A stretch of 64,000 nucleotides of DNA. Source: Burkholderia cepacia ATCC 25416 (GTDB lineage Bacteria; Pseudomonadota; Gammaproteobacteria; Burkholderiales; Burkholderiaceae). Position 1 is the first letter of the stretch. Every line of letters starts with the position of its first letter. The DNA lies in contig NZ_CP012982.1 of assembly GCF_001411495.1 (NCBI RefSeq), positions 434,001 to 498,000 on the forward strand. Direction: 5' to 3'. Below are positions 48,922 to 59,119 of the stretch, in pieces. The translations under genes and the position numbers were made by a program. The notes under the pieces are model-generated. The model did no database searches. It saw only the letters and a list, made by a program, of their open reading frames with translations, and was not told the origin of the DNA.

Positions 48922-50454
48922 TCAGTGCGGATGCCCGTGCTGCGTGGCCGCCGCATCGACGGCCTCGACCGAGCGCGTCAGCCACGGCCCGATGTCCATC
49001 TCCTCGTAGCGCACGAGCCGGCTCTTGCGCGCCCGGCGATATGCCCACCAGATCGCGACGAACAGCGGAATCCACACGTAGATCGACAGCACTTCCATCC
49101 AGTCGATGCGGGCCGCGAAGAACGCCTGGTAATCCTGCCCGAGCGAGATCACGATGCAGATCGCGATCGCGAACAGCGGCCCGAACGGGAACCATTTCGC
49201 GCGGTACGGCAGCTGGTCGAGCCGGTAGCCCTGCTTCAGGAACCCCTTGCGGAACCGGTAATGGCAGACCGCGATGCCGAGCCACGCGATGAAACCCGTG
49301 ATGCCGACCGTATTCAGCAGCCACAGATAGATGCTCTGGTTGTTGGTCAGCGACGTGAGAAAGCACAGCCCGCCGACGGCCATCGTCGCGTACAGCGCGT
49401 TGCGCGGCACGCCGCCCGGCGACAGCGTCGCGAACATCGCCGGTGCGCGCCCTTCCGCAGCAAGGTTGTACAGCATCCGCGTCGCCGCATAGGTGCCGGA
49501 GTTGCCGGCCGACAGCACGGCCGTCAGGATCACGAGATTCATGGCGCCGGCGGCGAGCCGGAAACCCGCATGGCTGAACACCAGCGTGAACGGGCTCACG
49601 CCGATGTCGGTCACGTCGCTCTTCAACAGGTTCGGGTCCGTGTACGGCACCAGCAGGCCGATCACGAAGATCGCGAACACGTAGAACAGCATGATCCGCC
49701 AGAAAATCTGCTTCACCGCGCGCGGGATCGTCTTGCGCGGATTCTCCGATTCGCCGGCGGTGATCCCGACCAGCTCGGTGCCGAGAAACGAGAATCCCGC
49801 GATCAGCGCGACGCTCATCATCGCGTGCACGCCGCCGACAAACGGCGCGTCGCCGGTCGTGAAGTTGCGCAAGCCGACCGGATGCCCGTTCCCGATCAGG
49901 CCGGCGGCGATCAGCAGCCCGGCCGCGATGAACGCGACCACGGTCACGACCTTGATCAGCGAGAACCAGTATTCCGATTCGCCGAAGCCGCGCACCGACA
50001 GCGTATTCAGCAGGAAGATCAGCACGAGGAAGCCCGCGCCCCACCAGATGCCGGGTATGGTCGGAAACCAGTAGCGCATCACGATCTGCGCGGCGACCAG
50101 CTCGATCGCGATCGTCACGGCCCAGCTGTACCAGTAGGTCCAGCCGAGCGCGACGCCGAAGCCTTCGTCGACGTACTTCTCGCCGTAGATCGCAAACGAA
50201 CCCGATACCGGCATCAGCGCGGCCATCTCGCCGAGGCCCGTAACGACGAAGTACACCATCAGCCCGATCGCGATATACGCGGCGATCGCACCGCCCGGCC
50301 CCGCCTGCGCGACCGACGCACCCGACGCGACGAACAGCCCCGTGCCGATCGAGCCGCCGATCGCGATCATCGCGATGTGGCGGCCCTGCAGACGGCGCTT
50401 CAGCGTCGTTCCCGACGGCGCGGCCGTCTCCACTGCCGCTTGCATAGCATCCAT
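48922..50454 (-). CDS. APC-family amino-acid permease, LysP-like
   Basis: Inner-membrane permease of 510 residues with 12 predicted spans. The amino-acid transporter signature is LKRRLQGRHIAMIAIGGSIG with GTGLFVASG. Further on come SVRGFGESEYWFSLIKVV, FLGTELVGITAGESENPRKT and GNSGTYAATRMLYNLAAEG, all typical of the LysP/basic and aromatic amino-acid group. AGGGTG supports the ATG at 50452-50454. It is downstream of an Lrp regulator and a DDAH-like gene, which suggests uptake of arginine, lysine or a related compound. Confidence 0.92.
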   Translation of the reverse strand: MDAMQAAVETAAPSGTTLKRRLQGRHIAMIAIGGSIGTGLFVASGASVAQAGPGGAIAAYIAIGLMVYFVVTGLGEMAALMPVSGSFAIYGEKYVDEGFGVALGWTYWYSWAVTIAIELVAAQIVMRYWFPTIPGIWWGAGFLVLIFLLNTLSVRGFGESEYWFSLIKVVTVVAFIAAGLLIAAGLIGNGHPVGLRNFTTGDAPFVGGVHAMMSVALIAGFSFLGTELVGITAGESENPRKTIPRAVKQIFWRIMLFYVFAIFVIGLLVPYTDPNLLKSDVTDIGVSPFTLVFSHAGFRLAAGAMNLVILTAVLSAGNSGTYAATRMLYNLAAEGRAPAMFATLSPGGVPRNALYATMAVGGLCFLTSLTNNQSIYLWLLNTVGITGFIAWLGIAVCHYRFRKGFLKQGYRLDQLPYRAKWFPFGPLFAIAICIVISLGQDYQAFFAARIDWMEVLSIYVWIPLFVAIWWAYRRARKSRLVRYEEMDIGPWLTRSVEAVDAAATQHGHPH

Positions 50455-50556
50455 AGTGTTCACCCTGATTGGATTCGGGCCGGACAATTTGATTCGGAAT
50501 ACAAATCGTCAGGCCCGGTCATTCGCGTCGAAACCGGCCCTTCCCGGCCGGCCGCC

Positions 50557-51021
50557 TCACACGACGGTGCGCTTGATCGCCTGCAGTTCGGCCGTCGTCA
50601 CGATCTTCTCGATCCGGAATCGCGGGCTTTCCAGCCACACGTTCGCGATCCGCCGGTACTCGTCGAGATCCTCGCACGCGAGCCGCACGAGAAAATCGAA
50701 CGTGCCGCTGACGAGCCAGCAATCGAGCACGGCCGGATTCGCACGCATTTCGTCTTCGAACGGCGCCTGCGAACGCCCGTGGTCGGCCAGCACGATCTGC
50801 GCGATCACGACGATCGGCTTGGTCACGCGCGGCGCCTTGATCACCGCACGGTAGCCCTCGATCACGCCGAGCGCCTCGAGCCGCTCCACGCGCGCCTGGC
50901 AGGGCCGCGGCGTGAGGTTCACGAGCTCCGACAGCTTCCGGTAGGAAATGCGCCCGTCGGTGCGCAGGATGTCGAGGATCCGGAGATCGATCTTGTCGAG
51001 CTGCATCTTCTTGTCGGTCAT
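50557..51021 (-). CDS. Lrp/AsnC family transcriptional regulator
   Basis: Regulator of 154 residues. The helix-turn-helix domain is LDKIDLRILDILRTDGRISY with RKLSELVNLTPRPCQARVERL, and the C-terminal RAM (effector-binding) domain covers about 70-150 (VLDCWLVSGTFDFLVRLACE). It lies between the DDAH-like gene and the permease gene, all in one direction, so it probably controls them in response to an amino acid. Confidence 0.95.
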   Translation of the reverse strand: MTDKKMQLDKIDLRILDILRTDGRISYRKLSELVNLTPRPCQARVERLEALGVIEGYRAVIKAPRVTKPIVVIAQIVLADHGRSQAPFEDEMRANPAVLDCWLVSGTFDFLVRLACEDLDEYRRIANVWLESPRFRIEKIVTTAELQAIKRTVV

Positions 51022-51119
51022 CCGCGTTCGCTCCGGTCGGGTCGTGGCTGGTGCGCGGAACGTTTCCTGTTCCGCGCGGGGGCCACATTATCGGGCCGAA
51101 GCGGCCGCGCGCCAATCGG

Positions 51120-51878
51120 CTAGAACCGCAGCGACAGGCAGGTCAGGCCGCCGTCCATCTTGCGGAACTCGCTCGTATCGATCACGTGCAGCGGCAGCCC
51201 GAGCGACGCGATCGCGTCGTGCACGCGCGGGTAGCCGGCCGGCGTGATCAGCGTGCCGTTCACGCGCAGCGTGTTGCCCGCGTATTCGTCGGCGGCTGAG
51301 ATCGCGATCCGGCGATAGTCGGCGAATGCCGGATGCGCGGCCAGCGCTTCGGTCACGAGCAGCGTGTCGTCGCCGAGCGCGTTGACGACCGACTTCAGAT
51401 GCAGGCCGGCGCCCACCGGCACCGCGACGACCGAATAGCCGTAGCGCGACACGAGCGCTTCGAATGCGGCAATGCCTTCGGCGTCGGTACGGCCCGTCAG
51501 GCCGACGTAGAAGCGCTTGCCGACCAGCATCACGTCGCCGCCGTCGAGCCGGCCGTCCTGCATCGGCAGCAGGTCGCGATGCGCGGCGAGCGCCGCTTCG
51601 ATGTGCACCGTCTCGCCGCGCCGGGCGGGCGCACCGGGGCGCGTGATCACCGCGAATTCCGGTGTCACGACCGCGACGTCCTCGACGAAGTGCGAATCGG
51701 GAAACGCGTCCAGCGGCGGCAGTTCGGTCAGCTCGACGCCGAGCGTGCGCAGCGCGTCGCAGTATGCGTGAAACTGCGTGAGCGTCTTGTCGTAGTCGGG
51801 CGCGCCGAGCTCGGCAGTAGTCAGGCCCGCGCCACAGGACGGCGCGGGGCGGCGAACGATCGCTTGCGTGAATTGCAT
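51120..51878 (-). CDS. Dimethylarginine dimethylaminohydrolase-like (arginine-modifying superfamily) enzyme
   Basis: Amidinotransferase-fold enzyme of 252 residues. The expected catalytic residues are present: Glu/Asp in DSHFVEDVAVV, His in VPVGAGLHLKSVVNALG, and the C-terminal nucleophilic Cys in KMDGGLTCLSLRF. Substrate motifs ITRPGAPARRGET and GRLDGGDVMLVG agree. It should hydrolyse dimethylarginine to citrulline and dimethylamine, or a related guanidino compound. GGAGGAG just before the ATG at 51876-51878 sets the start and excludes the longer frame to 52049. Confidence 0.88.
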   Translation of the reverse strand: MQFTQAIVRRPAPSCGAGLTTAELGAPDYDKTLTQFHAYCDALRTLGVELTELPPLDAFPDSHFVEDVAVVTPEFAVITRPGAPARRGETVHIEAALAAHRDLLPMQDGRLDGGDVMLVGKRFYVGLTGRTDAEGIAAFEALVSRYGYSVVAVPVGAGLHLKSVVNALGDDTLLVTEALAAHPAFADYRRIAISAADEYAGNTLRVNGTLITPAGYPRVHDAIASLGLPLHVIDTSEFRKMDGGLTCLSLRF

Positions 51879-52085
51879 CGACTCCTCCATGGTCAGCGCC
51901 ACACCCGTGCGGCACACGGGGCGGCTGCGTTGTGTCCGGACCATTATCGGAAGCCAAATTGCGCAATTCGCGTCGATTTCGGCTGCGCAGACAGCCGATT
52001 GCGTCGAATTGCACGCAGCCCGCAGCGGATTCGGCAGACGGCCGTTCACCGCGTGGCGAACGGCCGCTTTCCCGTGCGACGCGGG

Positions 52086-53336
52086 CTAAGCGCCCGGCCC
52101 GAACCCCATCTGCGAACGGCCGAGCGCCGAGAGATCGCCCTCCCCGCCCCGTCCGTCGAATTCGACCTCGAAATGGTCGGCCGGGAAATCGGGCGGGCTC
52201 TCGCCGCGCAGGAACGCGGCCCGCTGGCGCAGCAGGTACGCGTCGTTCTTCGCGCAACCGGGCGCGGCCGCGATGTACATCACGTTGCTGTCGCCGCTGC
52301 CGCGGTGCGCATCCTCGACCGCGTGCACGACGTCGCCATGCCAGAACACCGCGTCGCCCGGCTCCATGTGCGGGATCGGCACCAGCGCATCGAGCAACAG
52401 TGCGTGCCATTCGGGCCGGATCGACAGCGCGCGCCCCGGACGCGCGCCGCACAGGTCGTCGTCGGCGACATCGTCCTGCAGCGCGCGCAGCACGACATAG
52501 GCCATCGCGTTCGCAACCGGGATCAACTGCAGCGTGCCGTCTCCCGGCCCCTGCGGCGTGAGCGCGGTCCAGCCCTGGAACGTGCGGAACATCGAGCACA
52601 CGGCCGGCGACGGAATCTCCTCGACGTCCGGACGGAACGCCGCATCGAACGGGTCGTAATCGCGCCAGCGGCCGGCCAGCACGTGACGGTAGACCTGGCG
52701 GAAGTTCGCGCCGAGCCAGCGTTCGACGGAACCGCCGTCGACATGCGGCGACAGCCCGAGCGACGTCGAGCCGGGCGGGCGGCGGCGAATCCGGTCCGCA
52801 TAGGCCGGCACCTGGTCGGGATCGAAGTGCGTACGCCCGCTGTCGGCGTGCCGCCACAGGCGGTTCAGGAACACGCGCGCCTGCGTCAGGGCCGGCGACT
52901 GGCGCGCAACCACCTGCGGCTTCGACCAATAAACGCCGTAGATCTGCGGCTTGCCCGACGCAAGGTTGCCGAAATAGCGATCCTCGGCGCGCGCATCGAG
53001 CCGCTCGGTGAAGCGGTTCGCGTCCAGGTACGCGCCGATCTCGTCGTTCCAGTCGCGCGCCTGCCGCGCATCGAATACGCGACGAATCACGACCGCGCCA
53101 TGCGTGCGGATCGCTGCCACCGCGCGCGGATCGACGGTCCCGCCCGCGATGTCCGCGAACGGCACCACCGGAATCACGTCGTGACCATGCGCATGCGCGC
53201 GGCGGATCGCGTCGACCTGCCGCGCGATGTCGCCCTCCAGCTCGCGAAACGTGGCCGCATAACCGGACAGGTCGGCGCGCAGCCCCTTTTTCGCGTCGCG
53301 AATCGCGGCAGGCAGGTCGTCAATCGTCAATTGCAT
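52086..53336 (-). CDS. DUF1479 (YbiU-like) protein, probable Fe(II)/2-oxoglutarate-type oxygenase fold
   Basis: Protein of 416 residues of the DUF1479 family. Visible are AIRTHGAVVIRRVFDARQAR, IYGVYWSKPQVVARQSP, the possible metal site LSPHVDGGSVERWLG (His-x-Asp) and a distal His in FWHGDVVHAVEDAHRG, then NVMYIAAAPGCAKNDAYL. A double-stranded beta-helix dioxygenase is a reasonable inference, but its substrate is unknown. The gene is intact and starts just upstream of MQLTIDDLPAAIRDAK. Confidence 0.88.
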   Translation of the reverse strand: MQLTIDDLPAAIRDAKKGLRADLSGYAATFRELEGDIARQVDAIRRAHAHGHDVIPVVPFADIAGGTVDPRAVAAIRTHGAVVIRRVFDARQARDWNDEIGAYLDANRFTERLDARAEDRYFGNLASGKPQIYGVYWSKPQVVARQSPALTQARVFLNRLWRHADSGRTHFDPDQVPAYADRIRRRPPGSTSLGLSPHVDGGSVERWLGANFRQVYRHVLAGRWRDYDPFDAAFRPDVEEIPSPAVCSMFRTFQGWTALTPQGPGDGTLQLIPVANAMAYVVLRALQDDVADDDLCGARPGRALSIRPEWHALLLDALVPIPHMEPGDAVFWHGDVVHAVEDAHRGSGDSNVMYIAAAPGCAKNDAYLLRQRAAFLRGESPPDFPADHFEVEFDGRGGEGDLSALGRSQMGFGPGA

Positions 53337-53446
53337 CGTGGTCTCCTCGCTGACAGGTGTCGTGATGTGCCGTCAGCGTACGGCCGGTGCGCTGCCGAGA
53401 TCACCGTTATCCGGCCAACTATCGATACAATCCTGACAACCCTGGA

Positions 53447-53836
53447 TCACTCGGGACGATGACAGACCACGCACAGCTTGTTGCCGTCCGGATCGCGGAA
53501 ATAGGCGCCGTAGTAATCGCGGCGATAGTCCGGCCGCAGGCCCGGCGGCCCTTCGCAGGTGCCGCCGTGGCGCAGCGCGAGCGCGTGGCAGCGATCGACG
53601 TGCGCGCGCGTCGGCGCAACGAACGCGATCGTGTGGCCGTTGCCCGGTTCGGGCGCGCGGCCGTCGAGCGGCTGGCCGAAGAAGAACAGCGGCCGGTCGG
53701 CGTCGGCCGGCATCCAGCCCGTCCAGCCGTCCGGCTCGCGGAATTTCAGGCGCAGCCCGAGTTCCTCGAACAGCGGCGCGTAGAAATCGTAGGCGCGTGA
53801 GGTGTCGCTGACGCCCACGCAAACATGTGAAAACAT
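53447..53836 (-). CDS. Glyoxalase/VOC-family protein
   Basis: Small protein of 129 residues with the vicinal-oxygen-chelate fold: MFSHVCVGVSDTSRAYDFYA at the N-terminus, then GNGHTIAFVAPTRAHVDRCH in the middle and YYGAYFRDPDGNKLCVVCH at the end. The first His, the middle His and the C-terminal pattern fit a metal-binding VOC protein of the lactoylglutathione-lyase-like group. GGAG supports the ATG at 53834-53836. It is divergent from the AraC gene. Confidence 0.9.
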   Translation of the reverse strand: MFSHVCVGVSDTSRAYDFYAPLFEELGLRLKFREPDGWTGWMPADADRPLFFFGQPLDGRAPEPGNGHTIAFVAPTRAHVDRCHALALRHGGTCEGPPGLRPDYRRDYYGAYFRDPDGNKLCVVCHRPE

Positions 53837-53908
53837 GGCATTGCTCCGTCGTGACGATCGCCCTCGATCATGCCATGGCGCGATGCCCGCCCTCTCCCGG
53901 AGGCCGCG

Positions 53909-54874
53909 ATGAAACCGCAGTACGAGCACGTGACGTTCGCCCCCGGCTGTTCGATCCGCGTCTACCACCGCCAGCTCGCGCGCATTCCGTTCGAATGGCA
54001 TCGCCATCCCGAGTACGAACTGACGCTGACGCTCAACAGCCGCGGCCGGCGCTTCATCGGCGATCACGTCGCGCACTACGCAGACGACGACCTGGTGCTC
54101 GTGCCGCCCAACCTGCCGCATACCTGGTCGTCGAACGCGCGCATCGATCGCGATGCGCCCGAGGTCGCGGTCGTCATCTGGTTCGACGGCGACTGGGTGC
54201 GGCGGCTGGCCGACTGCTGCCCCGAATACGCGCCGCTGCGTTCGCTGCTGCGGCGTGCCACACCGGGCCTGCGCTTCGACACGGACACAGCCCGCGCGAT
54301 GCGGGCGCGGCTGCCGCACTTGCTCGATCCGTCGCCGCGCACCAGGCTCGCGGCCGCGCTCGACACGCTCGCCGATCTCGCGGAAGCCGGCGGCGAGCCG
54401 CTCGCCACCGCGCACGCGTACGACCGGAGCGAACGCACGACACCGCGCGCCGATACGGCCGCCCCCGAAGCGGAGCGCCTCGACCGCGTGCTCGACGCGA
54501 TCGACCGGCACTTCCACGAACCACTGCGCATCGACGCGCTCGCCGCCGCTGCGCACATGTCCGAACGCACGCTGCAGCGCCTGTTCGTCCGGCATCTCGG
54601 CGAAAGCGTCGGGCGCTACGTGCAGCGGCTGCGGCTCGCGCACGCGTGCCGTCATCTCGTCGGCACCGACTGGCCGATCGCGACCGTGGCCGCGCGCTGC
54701 GGCATTCCGAATGCCGCGAACTTCAACCGCCAGTTCCTCGCCGCACGCGGGATGACGCCCGGCGCCTACCGGCAGTTCTTCGTGCGGCACGGCCATGCGC
54801 CCGATGACGACGCGCCCGCACTCGACACACGCCCGCCGTCGCTGGAGCATCGCGCCGATCCGGCGCGCAAATGA
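53909..54874 (+). CDS. AraC-family transcriptional regulator
   Basis: Regulator of 321 residues. The N-terminal cupin-like sensing domain has FEWHRHPEYELTLTLNSRGR, FIGDHVAHYADDDLVLVPPN and LPHTWSS. The C-terminal double helix-turn-helix domain (about 205-300) has LAAAAHMSERTLQRLFVRHL and ATVAARCGIPNAANFNRQF. GGAGG seven bases before the ATG at 53909 sets the start. It is divergent from the VOC gene (72-base gap), which makes that gene and the following DUF1479 gene likely targets. Confidence 0.94.
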   Translation: MKPQYEHVTFAPGCSIRVYHRQLARIPFEWHRHPEYELTLTLNSRGRRFIGDHVAHYADDDLVLVPPNLPHTWSSNARIDRDAPEVAVVIWFDGDWVRRLADCCPEYAPLRSLLRRATPGLRFDTDTARAMRARLPHLLDPSPRTRLAAALDTLADLAEAGGEPLATAHAYDRSERTTPRADTAAPEAERLDRVLDAIDRHFHEPLRIDALAAAAHMSERTLQRLFVRHLGESVGRYVQRLRLAHACRHLVGTDWPIATVAARCGIPNAANFNRQFLAARGMTPGAYRQFFVRHGHAPDDDAPALDTRPPSLEHRADPARK

Positions 54875-54906
54875 AAACACCCCGACGGGATGACCCGTCG
54901 GGGTGT
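54873..54906 (-). terminator. Intrinsic terminator of the sdh-gltA operon
   Basis: Read leftward, ACACCCCGACGGG (54894-54906) pairs with CCCGTCGGGGTGT (54877-54889) with a four-base loop, then TTTC. A 13-bp perfect stem. It lies 58 bases after gltA and abuts the convergent AraC stop. Confidence 0.92.
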
Positions 54907-54964
54907 CGTGGCGTTGCGATTGCCCGACGCGAGCGGCCTGCCGGCCGTTCGCGCCACACACGGC

Positions 54965-56266
54965 TTAACGTGCGTTGAGCGGCTTCGCTTCGCGCGGCGT
55001 ATCGCCGATGAACAGCTGACGCGGACGGCCGATCTTCTGCTCCGGATCGCCGATCATTTCGTTCCACTGTGCGATCCAGCCGACCGTACGTGCCATCGAG
55101 AAGATACACGTGAACATCGACGTCGGGATGCCCAGCGCGCGCTGAACGATGCCCGAGTAGAAGTCGACGTTCGGGTACAGCTTGCGCGACACGAAGTATT
55201 CGTCTTCCAGTGCGATCTTCTCGAGCTGCATCGCGAGCTTGAACAGCGGGTCGTCGTGCAGGCCCAGTTCGTTCAGCACTTCGTAGCACGTTTCGCGCAT
55301 CAGCTTCGCACGCGGGTCGTAGTTCTTGTACACGCGGTGACCGAAGCCCATCAGCTTCACGCCCGAATTCTTGTCCTTCACCTGCTTGATGAATTCGGGG
55401 ATGTTGTCCGGCGAACCGATCTGCTCGAGCATGTTCAGCGCGGCTTCGTTCGCACCACCGTGCGCCGGGCCCCACAGACACGCGATACCGGCCGCGATAC
55501 ATGCGAACGGGTTCGCGCCCGACGAGCCGGCCAGGCGGACGGTCGACGTCGATGCGTTCTGCTCGTGGTCGGCGTGCAGGATCAGGATACGGTCGAGTGC
55601 GCGGACGAGCACGTCGTTGACCTTGTACTCTTCGCACGGGTTCGAGAACATCATGTGCATGAAGTTCGCGCTGTACGACAGCGAGTTCTTCGGATACACA
55701 AACGGCTGGCCGATGCTGTACTTGTAGGCCATCGCGACGAGCGTCGGCAGCTTCGCGATCATGCGGATCGCCGACACTTCACGGTGACGCGGATCGTTGA
55801 TGTCGAGCGAGTCGTGGTAGAACGCCGACAGCGCGCCGACTGCGGCGACCAGGATCGCCATCGGGTGCGCGTCGCGGCGGAAGCCACGGAAGAAGAAGTG
55901 CATCTGCTCGTGCACCATCGTGTGCTTCGTGACGGTGTCGACGAATTCCTTCTTCTGCGCTGCGTTCGGCAGCTCACCCTTCAGCAGCAGGTAGCAGCTT
56001 TCGAGGAAGTCCGCGTTTTGCGCGAGGTTGTCGATCGGGTAGCCGCGGTACAGCAGCTCGCCCTTGTCGCCGTCGATGTACGTGATCGCCGAATTACAAG
56101 CTGCCGTCGACATGAAGCCCGGGTCGTACGTGAACTTGCCGGTCTGGCCGTACAGCTTGCGGATGTCGATCACGTCCGGGCCCATCGTGCCCTTGTAGAT
56201 CGGCATTTCGACGCTCGGAGAGTTGTCGCTGAACGATAGCGTGGCTTTAACATCAGACGGAGTCAT
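54965..56266 (-). CDS. gltA: Citrate synthase
   Basis: Type II citrate synthase of 433 residues, which condenses oxaloacetate and acetyl-CoA. It has [28 protein letters not shown], the catalytic-histidine region [20 protein letters not shown], VDRxRGGA-type [10 protein letters not shown], and [18 protein letters not shown]. It is the last gene of the sdhC-D-A-B-E-gltA run and ends at a strong terminator. Confidence 0.98.
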   Translation of the reverse strand: MTPSDVKATLSFSDNSPSVEMPIYKGTMGPDVIDIRKLYGQTGKFTYDPGFMSTAACNSAITYIDGDKGELLYRGYPIDNLAQNADFLESCYLLLKGELPNAAQKKEFVDTVTKHTMVHEQMHFFFRGFRRDAHPMAILVAAVGALSAFYHDSLDINDPRHREVSAIRMIAKLPTLVAMAYKYSIGQPFVYPKNSLSYSANFMHMMFSNPCEEYKVNDVLVRALDRILILHADHEQNASTSTVRLAGSSGANPFACIAAGIACLWGPAHGGANEAALNMLEQIGSPDNIPEFIKQVKDKNSGVKLMGFGHRVYKNYDPRAKLMRETCYEVLNELGLHDDPLFKLAMQLEKIALEDEYFVSRKLYPNVDFYSGIVQRALGIPTSMFTCIFSMARTVGWIAQWNEMIGDPEQKIGRPRQLFIGDTPREAKPLNAR

Positions 56267-56332
56267 GGCACATCCTCAATCGAAATAAAGAAACGGGATT
56301 CGATAACGGGCACAACGTGTCACACCTTGGCG

Positions 56333-56605
56333 TTACACGTTGCGCAGCATCTCCAACAGCCGGTGAATGTCCGGGCTGTCTAGGTCGCCTTCTGGTTCCT
56401 TGCGCGCGAGGAGCAAGTCCATCAGGTCGTTGTCGCTCAGATCGAGCAGGCGCGACAACGCGCCTACGTCTGCATCGGTGAGGTCATGCTCGTATCTGCC
56501 GAAGAAACGCTCGAATACGATGTCGTTTTCCAGCAGACCCCGCCGCGCGCGCCAGCGAAGGCGCGCGCGACGGTGCGGGTCGGATTGATGCGAATCGTCG
56601 CTCAT
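56333..56605 (-). CDS. sdhE: FAD assembly factor SdhE
   Basis: Small protein of 90 residues that promotes covalent flavinylation of SdhA. The conserved core is RRARLRWRARRGLLENDIVF, which contains the RGxxE motif needed for function, followed by FFGRYEHDLTDADVGAL. It lies directly after sdhB (12 bases) and before gltA. Confidence 0.95.
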   Translation of the reverse strand: MSDDSHQSDPHRRARLRWRARRGLLENDIVFERFFGRYEHDLTDADVGALSRLLDLSDNDLMDLLLARKEPEGDLDSPDIHRLLEMLRNV

Positions 56606-56617
56606 TGCAGCCCGGCC

Positions 56618-57319
56618 TTAAACCGCGCGGCGGACCATCAGTTCCTTGATCTTGCCGATCGCCTTCGTCGGGTTCAGGCCCTTCGGGCAAACGTCGACGC
56701 AGTTCATGATCGTGTGGCAACGGAACAGACGGTACGGGTCTTCCAGGTTGTCGAGACGCTCGCCGGTAGCGGTGTCGCGGCTGTCCGCGATGAAGCGGTA
56801 AGCCTGCAGCAGGCCGGCCGGGCCGACGAACTTGTCCGGGTTCCACCAGAAGCTCGGGCACGACGTCGAGCAGCTCGCGCACAGAATGCACTCGTACACG
56901 CCGTCGAGCTCGTCGCGTTCTTCCGGCGACTGGAGGCGTTCCTTCTCCGGCGGCGGCGCGTCGTTGATCAGGTACGGCTTGATCGAGTGGTACTGGTTGA
57001 AGAAGTGCGTCATGTCGACGATCAGGTCGCGCACGACGGGCAGGCCCGGCAGCGGACGCAGCACGATCTTCTGCGGCAGGTCGTTCAGGTTCGTCAGGCA
57101 CGCGAGACCGTTCTTGCCGTTGATGTTCATCGCGTCCGAACCGCACACGCCTTCACGGCACGAACGGCGGAACGACAGCGTCTCGTCCAGTGCCTTCAGC
57201 TTCACCAGTGCGTCGAGCAGCATGCGCTCATGCTGGATCTCGAGCTCGTACGTCTGCATGCGCGGCGCTGCGTCCTTGTCCGGATCGTAGCGGTAGACTT
57301 CAAAAATGCGTTTTGCCAT
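56618..57319 (-). CDS. sdhB: Succinate dehydrogenase iron-sulfur subunit
   Basis: Electron-transfer subunit of 233 residues. The N-terminal [2Fe-2S] domain has [21 protein letters not shown] (cysteines at about 60, 65, 68 and 80). The C-terminal [4Fe-4S] and [3Fe-4S] sites are [15 protein letters not shown] and [20 protein letters not shown]. It carries electrons from SdhA flavin to quinone and belongs to the sdhC-D-A-B series. Confidence 0.98.
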   Translation of the reverse strand: MAKRIFEVYRYDPDKDAAPRMQTYELEIQHERMLLDALVKLKALDETLSFRRSCREGVCGSDAMNINGKNGLACLTNLNDLPQKIVLRPLPGLPVVRDLIVDMTHFFNQYHSIKPYLINDAPPPEKERLQSPEERDELDGVYECILCASCSTSCPSFWWNPDKFVGPAGLLQAYRFIADSRDTATGERLDNLEDPYRLFRCHTIMNCVDVCPKGLNPTKAIGKIKELMVRRAV

Positions 57320-57340
57320 TTCGGATTCCTTTGACTCGGC

Positions 57341-59116
57341 TTAGAACGTGCGCGGCTTCGGCGGCACGGAGTCGACCGTCAGCGGCTTCATTTGAACCGG
57401 CTTGTAGTCGAGGCGATCGCCTTCGCTGTACCACAGCGTGTGGCGCAGCCAGTTCTCGTCGTCGCGGTGTTCGTAGTCGCTGTGTGCGTGCGCGCCACGG
57501 CTTTCCTTGCGCGCTTCCGCCGACACCATCGTGGCGCGAGCCACTTCGATCAGGTTCTCCAGCTCGAGCGCTTCGACGCGCGCGGTGTTGAACACCTTCG
57601 ACTTGTCCTTCAGGTGGATGTTTTCCACGCGCGCCTTCAGGCCGGCCATCTGGTCGACGCCTTCCTTCAGCAGCTCCGACGTGCGGAACACGCCTGCGTG
57701 CTTCTGCATCGTCGAACGGATGTCGTTCGCGACGTCCTGCGTGTATTCGCCCGAGGTCGACTTGTCCAGCTTCGCCAGGCGCGCCAGCGAGAATTCGCCT
57801 GCATCGGCCGGCAGCGGCTTGTGTTCCTTCTGGTTCTTCACGTGCTCGACGATGTGGTTGCCGGCCGCACGGCCGAACACCACGAGGTCCAGCAGCGAGT
57901 TCGTGCCGAGGCGGTTCGCGCCGTGCACGGACACGCACGAGCATTCGCCCACTGCGTAGAAGCCGTTGACCGGATCCTTGTGACCGCGCGACGTGCCGAC
58001 GACCTGGCCGTGGATGTTGGTCGGGATGCCGCCCATCTGGTAGTGGATCGTCGGGACGACCGGGATCGGTTCCTTGATCGCGTCGACGTTCGCGAACTTC
58101 AGCGCGATTTCGCGGATCGACGGCAGACGCTTCATGATCGTCTCGGCGCCGATGTGCGACAGGTCGAGCAGCACGTGATCCTTGTTCGGACCCACGCCGC
58201 GGCCTTCCTTGATTTCCTGGTCCATCGAACGCGACACGAAGTCACGCGGCGCCAGATCCTTCAGCGTCGGTGCATAGCGTTCCATGAAGCGCTCGCCGTT
58301 CGCGTTGCGCAGGATACCGCCTTCACCACGCACGCCTTCGGTGATCAGCACGCCCGCGCCGGCCACGCCGGTCGGGTGGAACTGCCAGAACTCCATGTCC
58401 TGCAGCGCGATGCCCGAACGCGCAGCCATGCCGAGGCCGTCGCCGGTATTGATGAACGCGTTGGTCGATGCCGCGAAGATCCGGCCTGCGCCGCCCGTCG
58501 CGAACAGCGTCGTCTTGCCTTCCATGATGTAGACGTCGCCCGTCTCCATCTCGAGGGCCGTCACGCCGAGCACGTCGCCGTCCGCGTCGCGGATCAGGTC
58601 GAGCGCCATCCATTCGACGAAGAACTGCGTCTTCGCTTCGACGTTCTGCTGGTACAGCGTGTGCAGCAGCGCGTGACCGGTACGGTCGGCGGCCGCGCAT
58701 GCGCGCTGGACCGGCTTCTCGCCGTAGTTCGCGGTGTGGCCGCCGAACGGGCGCTGGTAGATCGTGCCGTCCGCGTTGCGGTCGAACGGCATGCCGAAGT
58801 GCTCGAGTTCGTACACGACGTTCGGCGCTTCACGGCACATGAACTCGATCGCGTCCTGGTCGCCGAGCCAGTCGGAGCCCTTGATCGTGTCGTAGAAGTG
58901 GAAGTGCCAGTTGTCTTCGCTCATGTTGCCGAGCGACGCACCGATACCGCCCTGCGCGGCCACCGTGTGCGAACGCGTCGGGAACACCTTCGACAGCACG
59001 CCGACCGACAGGCCCGCGCGCGACAGTTGCAGCGCCGCGCGCAAGCCGGAGCCGCCCGCGCCGACGATCACGACGTCAAACTTGCGGCGCGGGAGATTAG
59101 TTTTGATTGCAGCCAT
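57341..59116 (-). CDS. sdhA: Succinate dehydrogenase flavoprotein subunit
   Basis: Catalytic subunit of 591 residues that oxidises succinate to fumarate. The FAD Rossmann motif is [20 protein letters not shown]. The His that carries covalent FAD is in [14 protein letters not shown] (about residue 50). Substrate motifs include [20 protein letters not shown] and the catalytic-arginine loop [14 protein letters not shown]. It starts three bases before sdhD ends and is spaced 21 bases from sdhB. Confidence 0.98.
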   Translation of the reverse strand: MAAIKTNLPRRKFDVVIVGAGGSGLRAALQLSRAGLSVGVLSKVFPTRSHTVAAQGGIGASLGNMSEDNWHFHFYDTIKGSDWLGDQDAIEFMCREAPNVVYELEHFGMPFDRNADGTIYQRPFGGHTANYGEKPVQRACAAADRTGHALLHTLYQQNVEAKTQFFVEWMALDLIRDADGDVLGVTALEMETGDVYIMEGKTTLFATGGAGRIFAASTNAFINTGDGLGMAARSGIALQDMEFWQFHPTGVAGAGVLITEGVRGEGGILRNANGERFMERYAPTLKDLAPRDFVSRSMDQEIKEGRGVGPNKDHVLLDLSHIGAETIMKRLPSIREIALKFANVDAIKEPIPVVPTIHYQMGGIPTNIHGQVVGTSRGHKDPVNGFYAVGECSCVSVHGANRLGTNSLLDLVVFGRAAGNHIVEHVKNQKEHKPLPADAGEFSLARLAKLDKSTSGEYTQDVANDIRSTMQKHAGVFRTSELLKEGVDQMAGLKARVENIHLKDKSKVFNTARVEALELENLIEVARATMVSAEARKESRGAHAHSDYEHRDDENWLRHTLWYSEGDRLDYKPVQMKPLTVDSVPPKPRTF

Positions 59117-59119
59117 TCT

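Noticed and set aside
53837..54961. 504-residue frame joining the VOC protein to an upstream arginine-rich segment
   Set aside because: The segment is antisense to the AraC gene; the ATG at 53836 has GGAG and starts the VOC fold.
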